Positions 33,484-42,022 of a stretch of DNA of 64,000 nt are shown here, one piece after another (the first letter of the stretch is position 1; every line of letters begins with the position of its first letter). Origin of the DNA: SIG607 sp045605385 (lineage in GTDB: Bacteria > Bacillota > Clostridia > Oscillospirales > Acutalibacteraceae); the NCBI GenBank assembly GCA_045605385.1, contig JAZUPW010000008.1, positions 10,698 through 74,697 on the forward strand. The letters are read 5' to 3'. A program made the translations under genes and the position numbers. The notes below the pieces were generated by a model. It did not search any database, was not told the DNA's origin, and saw only the letters and a program-made list of their open reading frames with translations.

Positions 33484-33513
33484 GAAAAGCCGACAGCGCG
33501 CTGTCGGCTTTTC
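33484..33513 (+). terminator. Perfect 30-bp palindromic terminator between the phosphoesterase genes
   Basis: GAAAAGCCGACAGCG is followed directly by its exact reverse complement. It lies 17 bp after the first gene's stop. Confidence 0.85.
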
Positions 33514-33529
33514 TTGACGAGGTTATATT

Positions 33530-35788
33530 ATGAACAAAAAACTTCTTGCAATACTGCTTTGCACAGTTTTGCTTATTTCTGCGCTTGTTGTAACAGTTGT
33601 GTTTTCAAATACAAGCGGTTCTGAAAAGGTTGTCAAAGTAGAGAACGAAACCTTTATAAAAGGTCCCGTTCTGTTTGAAACCGATTTCAGCGAATACGAA
33701 GCAGGCGCTTCCCTTCCCAAGGGTTACGAAGCAGGTTCTCCGCTTTTTGATTTCGACAGCACGGTAGAGGTTTCTGCAAAAATTGAAAAACAAGGAAAAT
33801 CAAAGCAACTTTGCATTTCTTCTGTTGGCAAAGGATATTTTTTAATTCCAAGGGTTGAAACCCAAAATTATATTTTTGAAGCCGAAGTTTTAATTGATAC
33901 CGATAAAAGCGCAACGCTAGGCATTGTAAACGATATGCAAGGCGGTTTAGAATCTGCACACGGCTCTGTTGTGTGCGCTATAAGACTTAATGAAAACAAG
34001 TCTATATGGAGTTATTATTCTGTTGCAGTTGAAGATTGGGACAGTATTGATGCTGAATCTTTAGGAAATAAATTTGATAATCCTAAGAAAAATGATGTTG
34101 TAAAAATTAAACTTATAAGTTATAATAATAAAAACTTCCTTTATTTGGATAATGTTCTTCTTACAAGTTTTGCGCAGCCAAACCGCGATTTTGACTACGA
34201 TAATATAGGTTTTTACTTATCCGACGCCGCGATTAAAGTAAAAAGCCTTAAAGTCACAGCCGCCTCAAAGTTTGACCTTGCAATAACTAAGACAAAACTT
34301 GACGTTGACAGTAACGGTGAGTATGCTTTTGTTGACGTACGTGTTGAACTTAGCAAAAATAATGATGTATACAAAACATTATACAGCAACGGTTTTACCG
34401 TAGATAAAGATTCTCCTGCAAAGTTTGGAATTATAATTTCCAACGAAACTGCAGAAGAAGAACTAACGGTTGATACTAAATCTGACGGTATAAACTTTGC
34501 GTTGTTTAAAAATTTCACAGAAACCGACAGTACTGTTTTATTTAATTACCGTATAGAAAGCATTCCGACTGAAATGCTGAATAAACATTATACACTTCGT
34601 GCGTACTGCGGTGTAGACTCGGCTTATTTCTATTCAGACTCTATTTCCATTTCACCTATCAGAATGGCAAATGATATCTTTATTAATTCCGAGCCCGATA
34701 AAAAGGAGCTTATAAAAAAAGTGTTTAACGATGTAAAAGGTTTCAATTCAACCGGCTTTAAAAGTATTACCTTCGGTTTGTTTTCCGATTTCCACTATAA
34801 AGAAGGTATGTATATTTCTTCTATCGCCGATATGAACTCTATTTTTGAACGCGCTTATAAAAGCAATGCTTCATTTGTTATAAGCGCGGGCGATATGACC
34901 AACGATATGAAGGGTTCTCCCGAACTTGTAAATGCATTTAAGAATAATAAATACTCTCTTGGCGCTTACAACGTTTACGGCAACCACGAATTGGAATCTG
35001 CAGGTAACACAATGGCTGTTGTTACCCCCACCCTTACTAACGATGAAAACGTAGTATGGGGTACGCAAAGCGGCAAAATAGAAGACGGCAGCATAGGTTA
35101 TTACTATGCCGACCGCGAAGGTTTCAGACTTATATTCCTTGATTCCAACTACTACTACGAAGAGGAAACAGATTCCTGGAATCACAATCCCCCCGCTTAT
35201 TGGGGACCTCCTCCCGGCGGAACAAAAATCCAGAGTCTTACCGAACCACAGCTTAATTGGTTGGAAGAAGTATTAATGGATGCCGCCGAAAAGGATATCC
35301 CCTGCATTGTTGCAGCGCATAATACTTTTTCCAGCAAAATATCATCTCCTGCGGGTGATGCCGCAAGGGTTCGTGAAATTTATAAAAAAGCAAACGAAAA
35401 GAATCCGGGTACCGTTATAATGTCTATTAACGGTCATATACATACCGACTCTAATGCTATGGAAGACGGCGTGTTCTATTTTGATATGAACACCACCAGA
35501 AACCTTTGGTGGCAACCCGAAGCCGAAATTCATTATACCGATACTCATACATACGAAAAAGAAGTTTACGACGCTTCGGGTAATTACATTGAAACGGTTG
35601 AAACACCGCTTGAAACACCGCTTTGTTGGTATTCCGATGCGCCCTTAAGCGCTATAGTTACAGTATACGAAAACGGCGTTATTGAAGTTGAAGGCAGTAA
35701 AGCCGATTGGCTTTATGATATAGTGCCAAGAAGAAAATCTGCCAACACAAAACCCGAAGTAACTTCAGGAATATTCAAAACCAACTAA
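33530..35788 (+). CDS. Secreted metallophosphoesterase, paralogue of the upstream gene
   Basis: 752 residues. An N-terminal hydrophobic segment (about 4-24) acts as signal or anchor; a single N-terminal sandwich domain follows, and a calcineurin-like phosphoesterase occupies about 413-690 with SDFHYKEG, AGDMTND, YGNHELE, AAHNTF and NGHIHTD. The phosphoesterase half is strongly similar to that of the preceding gene (SPELVNAFKNNKY is identical), but there is no dockerin-like end and only one N-terminal module. The pair clearly arose by tandem duplication followed by domain gain or loss. The ribosome site is weak (GACGAGG). Confidence 0.87.
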   Translation: MNKKLLAILLCTVLLISALVVTVVFSNTSGSEKVVKVENETFIKGPVLFETDFSEYEAGASLPKGYEAGSPLFDFDSTVEVSAKIEKQGKSKQLCISSVGKGYFLIPRVETQNYIFEAEVLIDTDKSATLGIVNDMQGGLESAHGSVVCAIRLNENKSIWSYYSVAVEDWDSIDAESLGNKFDNPKKNDVVKIKLISYNNKNFLYLDNVLLTSFAQPNRDFDYDNIGFYLSDAAIKVKSLKVTAASKFDLAITKTKLDVDSNGEYAFVDVRVELSKNNDVYKTLYSNGFTVDKDSPAKFGIIISNETAEEELTVDTKSDGINFALFKNFTETDSTVLFNYRIESIPTEMLNKHYTLRAYCGVDSAYFYSDSISISPIRMANDIFINSEPDKKELIKKVFNDVKGFNSTGFKSITFGLFSDFHYKEGMYISSIADMNSIFERAYKSNASFVISAGDMTNDMKGSPELVNAFKNNKYSLGAYNVYGNHELESAGNTMAVVTPTLTNDENVVWGTQSGKIEDGSIGYYYADREGFRLIFLDSNYYYEEETDSWNHNPPAYWGPPPGGTKIQSLTEPQLNWLEEVLMDAAEKDIPCIVAAHNTFSSKISSPAGDAARVREIYKKANEKNPGTVIMSINGHIHTDSNAMEDGVFYFDMNTTRNLWWQPEAEIHYTDTHTYEKEVYDASGNYIETVETPLETPLCWYSDAPLSAIVTVYENGVIEVEGSKADWLYDIVPRRKSANTKPEVTSGIFKTN

Positions 35789-35790
35789 CC

Positions 35791-35827
35791 AAAAAACAGT
35801 CTTTCGTTATGAAAGACTGTTTTTTTA
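35791..35827. terminator. Bidirectional terminator
   Basis: A 15-bp perfect stem AAAAAACAGTCTTTC with GAAAGACTGTTTTTT and a 5-nt loop, shared with the convergent ferritin-like gene. Confidence 0.93.
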
Positions 35828-36259
35828 TAAAAATTTCCGTATTGTTACAGCTAATTTTTCTTCAATATTTATAAGTTTTTTTGCAATATCTTTTGAAACT
35901 TCATCTGCCGCTTTATACTCGTTAAGGTATCTGTTTAAAGACTTAACACCCATATTACAACCGTCGGTTATTAAATCCGCAACTGTAGAATCGCTGTCCT
36001 CTGCCATAAGTTTTACGTTAGTCTTTATCCACGACATCGCAGTTGCCATAGCCGCAGGGTCTTTACCTTCGTCTTTATACTTATTAAGTTCGTTTTGTAT
36101 TTCGCTGTCTAACTTATCGTGTTCGTCTTTGCATTCGTTAAGCAATTGTTTAAAGTCTTCATTTTTAACGTGGTCTATAACGTCATCAATAGACTTAACA
36201 CCCATTTTTACACCTGCATCGCATTCCCGTAAAAGTTTAATTGTATCCTGTTCAATCAT
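35825..36259 (-). CDS. Ferritin-like/DUF2383-type four-helix protein
   Basis: 144 residues, all helical, with the spaced acids and histidine of a ferritin-like bundle (DDVIDHVKNEDFKQLL, CKDEHDKLDSEI) and a repeated GVKSI/GVKSL segment in each half. It resembles the PA2169/DUF2383 and related Clostridia proteins. GGAAG site. Divergent from the flavodiiron/superoxide reductase operon, which supports a role in iron or oxidative-stress handling. The metal ligands are not certain. Confidence 0.5.
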   Translation of the reverse strand: MIEQDTIKLLRECDAGVKMGVKSIDDVIDHVKNEDFKQLLNECKDEHDKLDSEIQNELNKYKDEGKDPAAMATAMSWIKTNVKLMAEDSDSTVADLITDGCNMGVKSLNRYLNEYKAADEVSKDIAKKLINIEEKLAVTIRKFL

Positions 36260-36328
36260 AAAAAACTCTTCCTTTCGCTTTTAGTATTTCAGTTAAAGAA
36301 ATTTTTATACGAATTAATAAATATTTAA

Positions 36329-36356
36329 TTGAAAATATAACGATTTATGGTATAAT
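36329..36356 (+). promoter_or_regulatory. Promoter of the oxygen-defence operon
   Basis: TTGAAA (36329-36334), 16 bp, TATAAT (36351-36356) with a TGG extension. Confidence 0.75.
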
Positions 36357-36388
36357 AAGGACATAATAATATTTAGCGAGGTGCTTTG

Positions 36389-38176
36389 ATGTTTATAACC
36401 GATGATATTAAATATATTGGCGTAAACGACCACAAAATTGACCTTTTTGAAGGTCAGTATGTAGTACCAAACGGAATGTCTTATAATTCCTACGTTATTA
36501 TAGACCAAAAAATTGCCGTTATGGACACCGTTGATGCCGCTTTTACACACGAATGGCTTGATAATATAGAAAACGCTCTTGGCGGAAAAAAGCCTGATTA
36601 TCTTATAGTTCAGCACATGGAACCCGACCATTCGGCAAATATTGTTAACTTTTTAAAAGCCTACCCAAGCGCAAAAATTGTTTCTTCGGCAAAAGCGTTT
36701 AATATGATGCTTAACTTCTTTGGCGATGATTTTTCTGACCGCAGAATTGTTATTGCCGAAGGCGATACTTTAAGCCTTGGCAAACATATACTAAACTTTG
36801 TTGCCGCGCCAATGGTACACTGGCCCGAGGTAATGGTTACTTACGATAGCACCGATAAAGTGCTTTTCTCGGCAGACGGCTTCGGTAAGTTCGGCGCATT
36901 GGATATAGAAGAAGAATGGGCTTGCGAAGCAAGACGTTACTATATCGGCATTGTTGGAAAATACGGCGCTCAGGTGCAAAATCTGCTAAAGAAAGCCGCA
37001 GGACTCGATATACAAATTATATGTCCGCTTCACGGCCCCGTATTAAGTGAAAATCTTAGCTATTATTTAAATCTTTATAACACTTGGTCAAGTTATGCTT
37101 CCGAAGAAGAAGGTATTGTTATTGCTTATACTTCGGTTTACGGTAATACTAAAAAAGCAGTAATGCAACTTGCCGAAAAATTAAAAGAAAAAGGTTGTCC
37201 TAAGGTTGTTGTTAATGACCTCGCCCGTGTAGATATGGCAGAGGCTATTGAAGATGCTTTCCGTTACAGTAAGTTAGTTCTTGCTACTACAACGTACAAC
37301 GCTGAAATATTCCCCTTTATGCACCAGTTTATTTTAGGTCTTACCGAACGCAACTTCCAGAACCGCACCATTGGTGTTATAGAAAACGGAAGTTGGGCTC
37401 CCATGGCGGCAAAAATTATGAAAGGAATGTTTGAAAACAGCAAGAATATTACTTTTTGTGATACCACAGTTACAATTAATTCCGCTTTAAACGAAACAAG
37501 TGCCGCTGCGCTTGAACAGTTATCAGATGAACTTTGTAAAGAATACCTTGCTCTTGCGCAAACTGCAAATAAAAACGACCTTACCGCCCTTTTCAATATT
37601 GGTTACGGTTTGTACGTAATTACTTCTAACGACGGTAAGAAAGATAACGGACTTATTGTAAACACCGTTACACAGGTAACAAATACGCCTAACAGAATAG
37701 CCGTTACAATTAATAAAGAAAACTATTCTCACCATATAATAAAACAAACAGGCATTATGAATATTAACTGCTTAAGCGTTGATGCTCCCTTTGCCGTTTT
37801 CGAAAAATTCGGTTTCACAAGCGGAAGAAACACCGATAAGTTTAAAGATTGCACTCCGCTTCGCAGTGATAACGGACTTGTGGTACTTCCGAAACACATT
37901 AATTCCTTTATGTCTTTAAAGGTTGAACAGTATGTAGATTTAGACACCCACGGTATGTTTATCTGCTCAGTTACCGAAGCAAGGGTAATTTCAGACAAAG
38001 AAACAATGACCTACACTTATTACCATAATAACGTTAAACCCAAACCCGACACAAAGGGTAAAAAAGGTTATGTTTGTACAATCTGTGGCTATGTTTACGA
38101 AGGCGATACTCTTCCCGATGATTTTATTTGTCCCCTTTGCAAACACGGTGCTGCCGATTTTGAAGAAATTAAATAA
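36389..38176 (+). CDS. Four-domain flavodiiron protein (beta-lactamase-like, flavodoxin, flavin reductase, rubredoxin)
   Basis: 595 residues from the ATG at 36389 (site GCGAGGTG). Domains in order: metallo-beta-lactamase-like diiron domain (1-245; QHMEPDHS, VHWPEVM, SADGFGKFG and CPLHGPV ligands), flavodoxin (252-385; AYTSVYGNTKKAV), flavin-reductase-like domain (about 400-540; FNIGYGLYVITSN) and rubredoxin (550-595; CTICGY and CPLCKHG). Flavodiiron proteins reduce O2 to water or NO to N2O. With its own flavin reductase and rubredoxin fused, the protein may take electrons from NAD(P)H with no partner. First gene of an operon with superoxide reductase and rubredoxin. Confidence 0.93.
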   Translation: MFITDDIKYIGVNDHKIDLFEGQYVVPNGMSYNSYVIIDQKIAVMDTVDAAFTHEWLDNIENALGGKKPDYLIVQHMEPDHSANIVNFLKAYPSAKIVSSAKAFNMMLNFFGDDFSDRRIVIAEGDTLSLGKHILNFVAAPMVHWPEVMVTYDSTDKVLFSADGFGKFGALDIEEEWACEARRYYIGIVGKYGAQVQNLLKKAAGLDIQIICPLHGPVLSENLSYYLNLYNTWSSYASEEEGIVIAYTSVYGNTKKAVMQLAEKLKEKGCPKVVVNDLARVDMAEAIEDAFRYSKLVLATTTYNAEIFPFMHQFILGLTERNFQNRTIGVIENGSWAPMAAKIMKGMFENSKNITFCDTTVTINSALNETSAAALEQLSDELCKEYLALAQTANKNDLTALFNIGYGLYVITSNDGKKDNGLIVNTVTQVTNTPNRIAVTINKENYSHHIIKQTGIMNINCLSVDAPFAVFEKFGFTSGRNTDKFKDCTPLRSDNGLVVLPKHINSFMSLKVEQYVDLDTHGMFICSVTEARVISDKETMTYTYYHNNVKPKPDTKGKKGYVCTICGYVYEGDTLPDDFICPLCKHGAADFEEIK

Positions 38177-38197
38177 TTTTTAATTGGAGGTATTTTT

Positions 38198-38575
38198 ATG
38201 AACGAAAGATTTTTTATTTGTGAGCATTGCGGAAACCTTATTGGTATGATTCACGACGCAGGCGTACCTATGATGTGCTGCGGTCAGAAAATGACCAAAA
38301 TTGTTCCGGGTACGGTAGATGCAAGTAAAGAAAAGCATATCCCCGTAGTTTCCGTAGAAGACAATACCGTAAAGGTAGTTGTTGGCTCGGTTGAACATCC
38401 TATGCAAGCCGAACACCATATTGCGTGGGTTTATTTGCAAACAGACAAGGGCGGACAGAGAAAGAATTTAGCAATAGATTCTGCACCTGAAGTTGTATTT
38501 GCTCTTGCCGAAGAAAAACCCGTGGCTGTTTATGCTTACTGTAATCTCCATGGACTTTGGAAAACAGATATTTAA
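38198..38575 (+). CDS. dfx: Desulfoferrodoxin (superoxide reductase)
   Basis: 125 residues, the two-iron type. N-terminal desulforedoxin site: CEHCGN and MMCCGQ (four Cys). Catalytic centre: EKHIPV, HPMQAEHHIAW and CNLHGLW supply four His and one Cys. It reduces superoxide to hydrogen peroxide in the cytoplasm with electrons from rubredoxin, encoded next. 21 bp after the flavodiiron gene, with GGAGG site. Confidence 0.96.
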   Translation: MNERFFICEHCGNLIGMIHDAGVPMMCCGQKMTKIVPGTVDASKEKHIPVVSVEDNTVKVVVGSVEHPMQAEHHIAWVYLQTDKGGQRKNLAIDSAPEVVFALAEEKPVAVYAYCNLHGLWKTDI

Positions 38576-38599
38576 TTTTTAAGAAAAGAGGTAAAAACA

Positions 38600-38755
38600 A
38601 TGAAATACGTATGCGATTTATGCGGTTGGGAATATGATGAAGAACTCGGCGCTCCCGATTTCGGCATTGAACCCGGCACAAAATTTGAAGATTTGCCTGA
38701 AGACTTTGAATGTCCCCTTTGCGGCGCAGGCAAAGACAGCTTCAGCGAAGCGTAA
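38600..38755 (+). CDS. Rubredoxin
   Basis: A 51-residue ORF starting MKYVCDLCGWEYDEELGAP and ending with FECPLCGAGKDSFSEA. Two CxxCG knuckles bind one iron. The ATG at 38600 follows AAGAGG. 24 bp after dfx, so it supplies electrons to superoxide reductase and perhaps the flavodiiron protein. Confidence 0.96.
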   Translation: MKYVCDLCGWEYDEELGAPDFGIEPGTKFEDLPEDFECPLCGAGKDSFSEA

Positions 38756-38767
38756 TTAAAGCAAAAG

Positions 38768-38806
38768 CACCCGAAAAGAGAACTAAACTCTTTTCGGGTG
38801 TTTTTT
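38768..38806 (+). terminator. Terminator of the oxygen-defence operon
   Basis: A 13-bp perfect stem CACCCGAAAAGAG with CTCTTTTCGGGTG, 7-nt loop and T6. Confidence 0.94.
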
Positions 38807-38839
38807 GTTAATATATTACTCGCGCAATACAATATTCAC

Positions 38840-40249
38840 TTAATACCATCTGCTTCTAAATTTGTTTTCCTGTGACTGTACGCAATCGGCGTTTAAATAG
38901 TCAATATACTTACAGGCTTCAAGTAAAATTTCGCCGTAATTTCCGTAAGCGCCTGAAACGTGGTGAATATACGGTCCTTCAACAAGTTTGTGTTCCCATT
39001 CGGGCCAGTTTTCTGTTTCTATCCAAACGTAGCTTCCAACGTTTTTCGGTCCAACAGTAGTTTTAGCCTCGCCTATAAATAAGCTGTACTCTCCCCTGTC
39101 ACCGTCAAAACGTATAATTGTAAGCTCACCCGACTTTAATTCCCATTCGCAAATTCCGTAATTGTTGTCGTGGTATACGCTGTGACCAACCTTTGCGGTT
39201 TCTTTGTTTTTGGCTAAAGAATACGGGAAGTTTCCACAATGCCACAACAGTTCGGCGTTATCGTTTTCGGGGTGTCTTACGGTTATATCGGCAAAAAACG
39301 GTGTTTCTTTATCAAGAGTTGCCGCCTTTAACATAACTGCCGAAATTGCGCCGTGGATATCGGTTTCGCAAACGGTAGGAATACCTTCATCGGTTAAAAG
39401 CGAGTTCGCAAGACACGCCATTATACCTTCGTTATCCTGCAGCGCCGTCCAACACTGAATTGCAACCGCCTTGCAATTGTATTGCTTTGCAAGACGTTTC
39501 ATTGCAATTTTTAAAGCGGCAGTTTTTATTGCCTTGCTTTGTACCGTTGACGCTTCAATACTTTCAATAAATCTTACCGTTTCTGTTAGTTCTTCGCCGT
39601 TTTCGGCCTCTATTTCACGCATTTTTCGGCTTACGTCGCTTAATGTTACAGGGTATATATGAATATTGAACTTTTCTAAAAGTTCGCCCTCGTTGCAAAT
39701 AACGCTGCAAAACGGTTCAGGACGTGTAGAAATCTGCAGTATATTAAGATTTCTTAACGACTTTACTACGTTTGCAACCCTTATAAATCTTTCAAAACCG
39801 CCCAGAAACTCTTTCGAGTCAACCTCAGAGTTAGTTAAATATGTAAAGGGTACGTTATGGCGGCGCAGAACCTTACCCGTTGCAAACATACCGCACTGTG
39901 AGTCACGGCTTCTTATACCTTTACTGTTCGGAGCATCGTCACGCGGTCCCCATAAAAGCACTGGTACGCCTAACGCTCTTGCAACCTGCGCAACACGGTT
40001 TTCAGAACCGAAATTGCAATGAGGAAAGAAAACAGCGTCAACCTTGGCGGCAACAAAACGGTCAATAACTGTCTGTATATCACAATCGGCAAAAAGCAAG
40101 TTTTCTTCATTTATGCCCTCAATATCTATAACTTCAATATCAAAACCCAATATTTTTTCTTTAATAATACGGCTAAACTGTTGTGCCGCTTCCTTACTGA
40201 AAACGTCACGCCTTGTGGGACAATAACCCAATTTTATAACATTCTTCAT
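38840..40249 (-). CDS. L-fucose/L-arabinose isomerase-family protein
   Basis: 469 residues. Motifs of the FucI-like family: GYCPTRRDVFSKE at the start, FFPHCNFGSE, LLWGPRDD, and in the C-terminal half ETDIHGAISAVML and HCGNFP with conserved Glu, Asp and His that bind Mn2+. The family isomerises aldoses to ketoses (fucose, arabinose) in the cytoplasm. The gene is divergent from an AraC regulator. The actual sugar is uncertain, and no kinase or aldolase is adjacent. Confidence 0.85.
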   Translation of the reverse strand: MKNVIKLGYCPTRRDVFSKEAAQQFSRIIKEKILGFDIEVIDIEGINEENLLFADCDIQTVIDRFVAAKVDAVFFPHCNFGSENRVAQVARALGVPVLLWGPRDDAPNSKGIRSRDSQCGMFATGKVLRRHNVPFTYLTNSEVDSKEFLGGFERFIRVANVVKSLRNLNILQISTRPEPFCSVICNEGELLEKFNIHIYPVTLSDVSRKMREIEAENGEELTETVRFIESIEASTVQSKAIKTAALKIAMKRLAKQYNCKAVAIQCWTALQDNEGIMACLANSLLTDEGIPTVCETDIHGAISAVMLKAATLDKETPFFADITVRHPENDNAELLWHCGNFPYSLAKNKETAKVGHSVYHDNNYGICEWELKSGELTIIRFDGDRGEYSLFIGEAKTTVGPKNVGSYVWIETENWPEWEHKLVEGPYIHHVSGAYGNYGEILLEACKYIDYLNADCVQSQENKFRSRWY

Positions 40250-40339
40250 AATAACCCTCCGTTTTAAATTTATCTAAGAATATTATTGCACAACTTTATT
40301 GCTTTTTCTATGCAAATATTGACATATTTAGGAACAATA

Positions 40340-40367
40340 TTGCCTTTTTAGAAAAATATGCTATAAT
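40340..40367 (+). promoter_or_regulatory. Promoter of the third AraC gene
   Basis: TTGCCT (40340-40345), 16 bp, TATAAT (40362-40367) with a TGC extension. TATTGC repeats at 40284, 40297 and 40338 lie in the divergent region. Confidence 0.6.
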
Positions 40368-40388
40368 TATTTTAAAGGAGTGAGTTTT

Positions 40389-41195
40389 ATGTTTTTTGAA
40401 CACATTAACAGCGCCAGTGCCGACTACCCTTTTTTAGTGCATCATAACAATATAAGATATATACCGCATTTGCACAACGAAACCGAAATCGTTTACGTTG
40501 AAGAAGGCGAAATTGAACTCACTTTAGGTAATACCACAAAAGTGCTAAAGAAAGGCGAAATCGCTGTAATTCCTTGCAAAATAATACATAATCTCTACAC
40601 AAAAAAAAGCAGTAAAACCTTTGTAATAAAACTTTTCCCCATAACTAATCTTGAAGGAATACAACTTAAAAGTAATATACTCACCCTTGAAGATAAAGAG
40701 TATAATACCTTACTATGCCTTGTAAATAATATAATAAACGAAGATAAAAACCAAAATAATGATTATATGCTTGCCGTAAATATATACGCTCAGCAAATTT
40801 TTCTGTTTATATTGCGAGAATTAAAGGATGCTTCTGCTGTTTGCGATAAAACCAAACTTTTAAAAGAAAGCAGTTTTCTTAACAGCGTTAACGCCTATTT
40901 ACAAGAAAATTATAAAAAAAGCATTAAGTTAGAGACTGTTGCAAAGCATTTTAATCTTACAAAAAGTTATTTTTGCCGCTATTTTAAAACCGTTACGGGA
41001 ACATCGTTCTGGAATTACTACACACTATTTCGCTTAGAAAAAACTGTAGAACTTTTAAACAGCGGCGAATACAGAAACCTTATTTCAGTTGCTATGGAAT
41101 CGGGTTTTAATAACGTGCGCTCATTTAATAAGGCATTCAAAGCATTTCACTCGGTTACACCAAGCGAATACAAAAAACTATTGTTAAACCGCTAA
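40389..41195 (+). CDS. AraC-family transcriptional regulator
   Basis: 268 residues from the ATG at 40389 (AAAGGAGTG). A cupin sensor (about 15-110; HLHNETEIVYVEEGEIELTL, IPCKIIHNLY) precedes the AraC DNA-binding domain (about 170-265; LETVAKHFNLTKSYFCRYFK and ISVAMESGFNNVRSFNKAFK). The likely target is the divergent sugar isomerase gene. Confidence 0.9.
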   Translation: MFFEHINSASADYPFLVHHNNIRYIPHLHNETEIVYVEEGEIELTLGNTTKVLKKGEIAVIPCKIIHNLYTKKSSKTFVIKLFPITNLEGIQLKSNILTLEDKEYNTLLCLVNNIINEDKNQNNDYMLAVNIYAQQIFLFILRELKDASAVCDKTKLLKESSFLNSVNAYLQENYKKSIKLETVAKHFNLTKSYFCRYFKTVTGTSFWNYYTLFRLEKTVELLNSGEYRNLISVAMESGFNNVRSFNKAFKAFHSVTPSEYKKLLLNR

Positions 41196-41266
41196 ACTTA
41201 TCATATAATACTGTTAGTTGAATATTTTAGACCTTTTTAAAAAGCGAAAGGAAGTATTTTTCACAA

Positions 41267-41665
41267 ATGGAAAACAAAACTATAGAAGATATAAGAAAAA
41301 TATTTGCGGGTGACCGTTTTGCAACCGAAAACGGAGCCGTTATAGAAGAAGTCGGTGAGCGCACCGCCACTTGCAGTCTGACAATTACCGATTCACACAG
41401 AAACGCGATGGGCGCCGTAATGGGCGGAACCTACTTTATGTTGGCCGACTTTGCTTTTGCGGTTGCAGCCAACCACGAAAATATGGGGTGCGTATCCTTA
41501 CACTCTGATATTTCTTTTTTAGGCGCCGCTAAAGGCAAAAAAATAATAGCAACCGCCATTTGCATAAAAGACGGCAAAAGCACGTCTTGCTACCGCGTAG
41601 ACGTTACAGATGATACAGGCACCCTCGTCGCCACAGTAACTATAACGGGATATCATATAAAATAA
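41267..41665 (+). CDS. PaaI-type hotdog thioesterase
   Basis: 132 residues. The hotdog signature is HRNAMGAVMGGTYFMLADFA with the helix that follows, the length and order typical of PaaI/YbgC-like acyl-CoA thioesterases. It is cytoplasmic and hydrolyses a small or aromatic acyl-CoA. GAAAGGAAG site. It ends at a terminator that marks the left edge of the lysS-linked island region. Confidence 0.88.
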   Translation: MENKTIEDIRKIFAGDRFATENGAVIEEVGERTATCSLTITDSHRNAMGAVMGGTYFMLADFAFAVAANHENMGCVSLHSDISFLGAAKGKKIIATAICIKDGKSTSCYRVDVTDDTGTLVATVTITGYHIK

Positions 41666-41676
41666 AAAACGTCAAA

Positions 41677-41720
41677 ACACCCTATGACTTTTTACGGTCA
41701 TAGGGTGTCTTCATTTTTTC
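41677..41720 (+). terminator. Terminator of the thioesterase gene
   Basis: A 12-bp perfect stem ACACCCTATGAC with GTCATAGGGTGT and a downstream T-run. Confidence 0.88.
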
Positions 41721-41722
41721 GT

Positions 41723-41742
41723 TTGTTGTAAATGTGTCGTAA
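41723..41742 (+). repeat. Left copy of the TGTCGTAA-type direct repeat
   Basis: TTGTTGTAAATGTGTCGTAA; 19 of 20 bases match 47610-47629 at the other end of the island. Confidence 0.8.
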
Positions 41743-41804
41743 ATCGGTTTTTGTAGGGTCTTGAAAACCTTGTAATACCGCTATTTTACGGCATTTCCTT
41801 AATC

Positions 41805-41824
41805 AAGGGGCTTCATCGTGGGGA
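41805..41824 (+). repeat. Left boundary repeat (lysS 3'-end copy, att-like)
   Basis: AAGGGGCTTCATCGTGGGGA matches 18 of 20 bases of 47713-47732, which is the end of lysS. In the minus frame it still codes for TMKPLD and a stop, close to TMKPLSE at the true lysS end, and the stop-flanking bases GGCAT are also shared. Confidence 0.72.
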
Positions 41825-41849
41825 TTTCACGGGTTATAGTGTTATAGCC

Positions 41850-41999
41850 TTATTTATCCTGCCGTTTCCTGACTTTGTTAATCCAAAGCGGTTTCATTGC
41901 AGAAAACAACCTATCATAATATGGCATAACTTTATCCCATTTGTCGTAAAATCTGTCGTAAATTTCAAGGCCGTTTACTAAGCACGACAATGAAGCACT
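41850..41999 (-). pseudogene. Coding remnant, possible C-terminus of a mobile-element protein
   Basis: A 49-codon open frame without start: ...EIYDRFYDKWDKVMPYYDRL, then FSAMKPLWINKVRKRQDK and stop. The TACGAC repeats encode the Tyr-Asp pairs. It may be the tail of a tyrosine recombinase, but I cannot assign it. The surrounding 41709-42022 stretch otherwise contains only the repeats listed. Confidence 0.35.
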
Positions 42000-42022
42000 T
42001 CAACACAACGATTTAAATCACA

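Noticed and set aside
41850..41999. Intact integrase gene at the island edge
   Set aside because: Only 49 codons without a start; no Arg-His-Arg-Tyr catalytic set can be seen.
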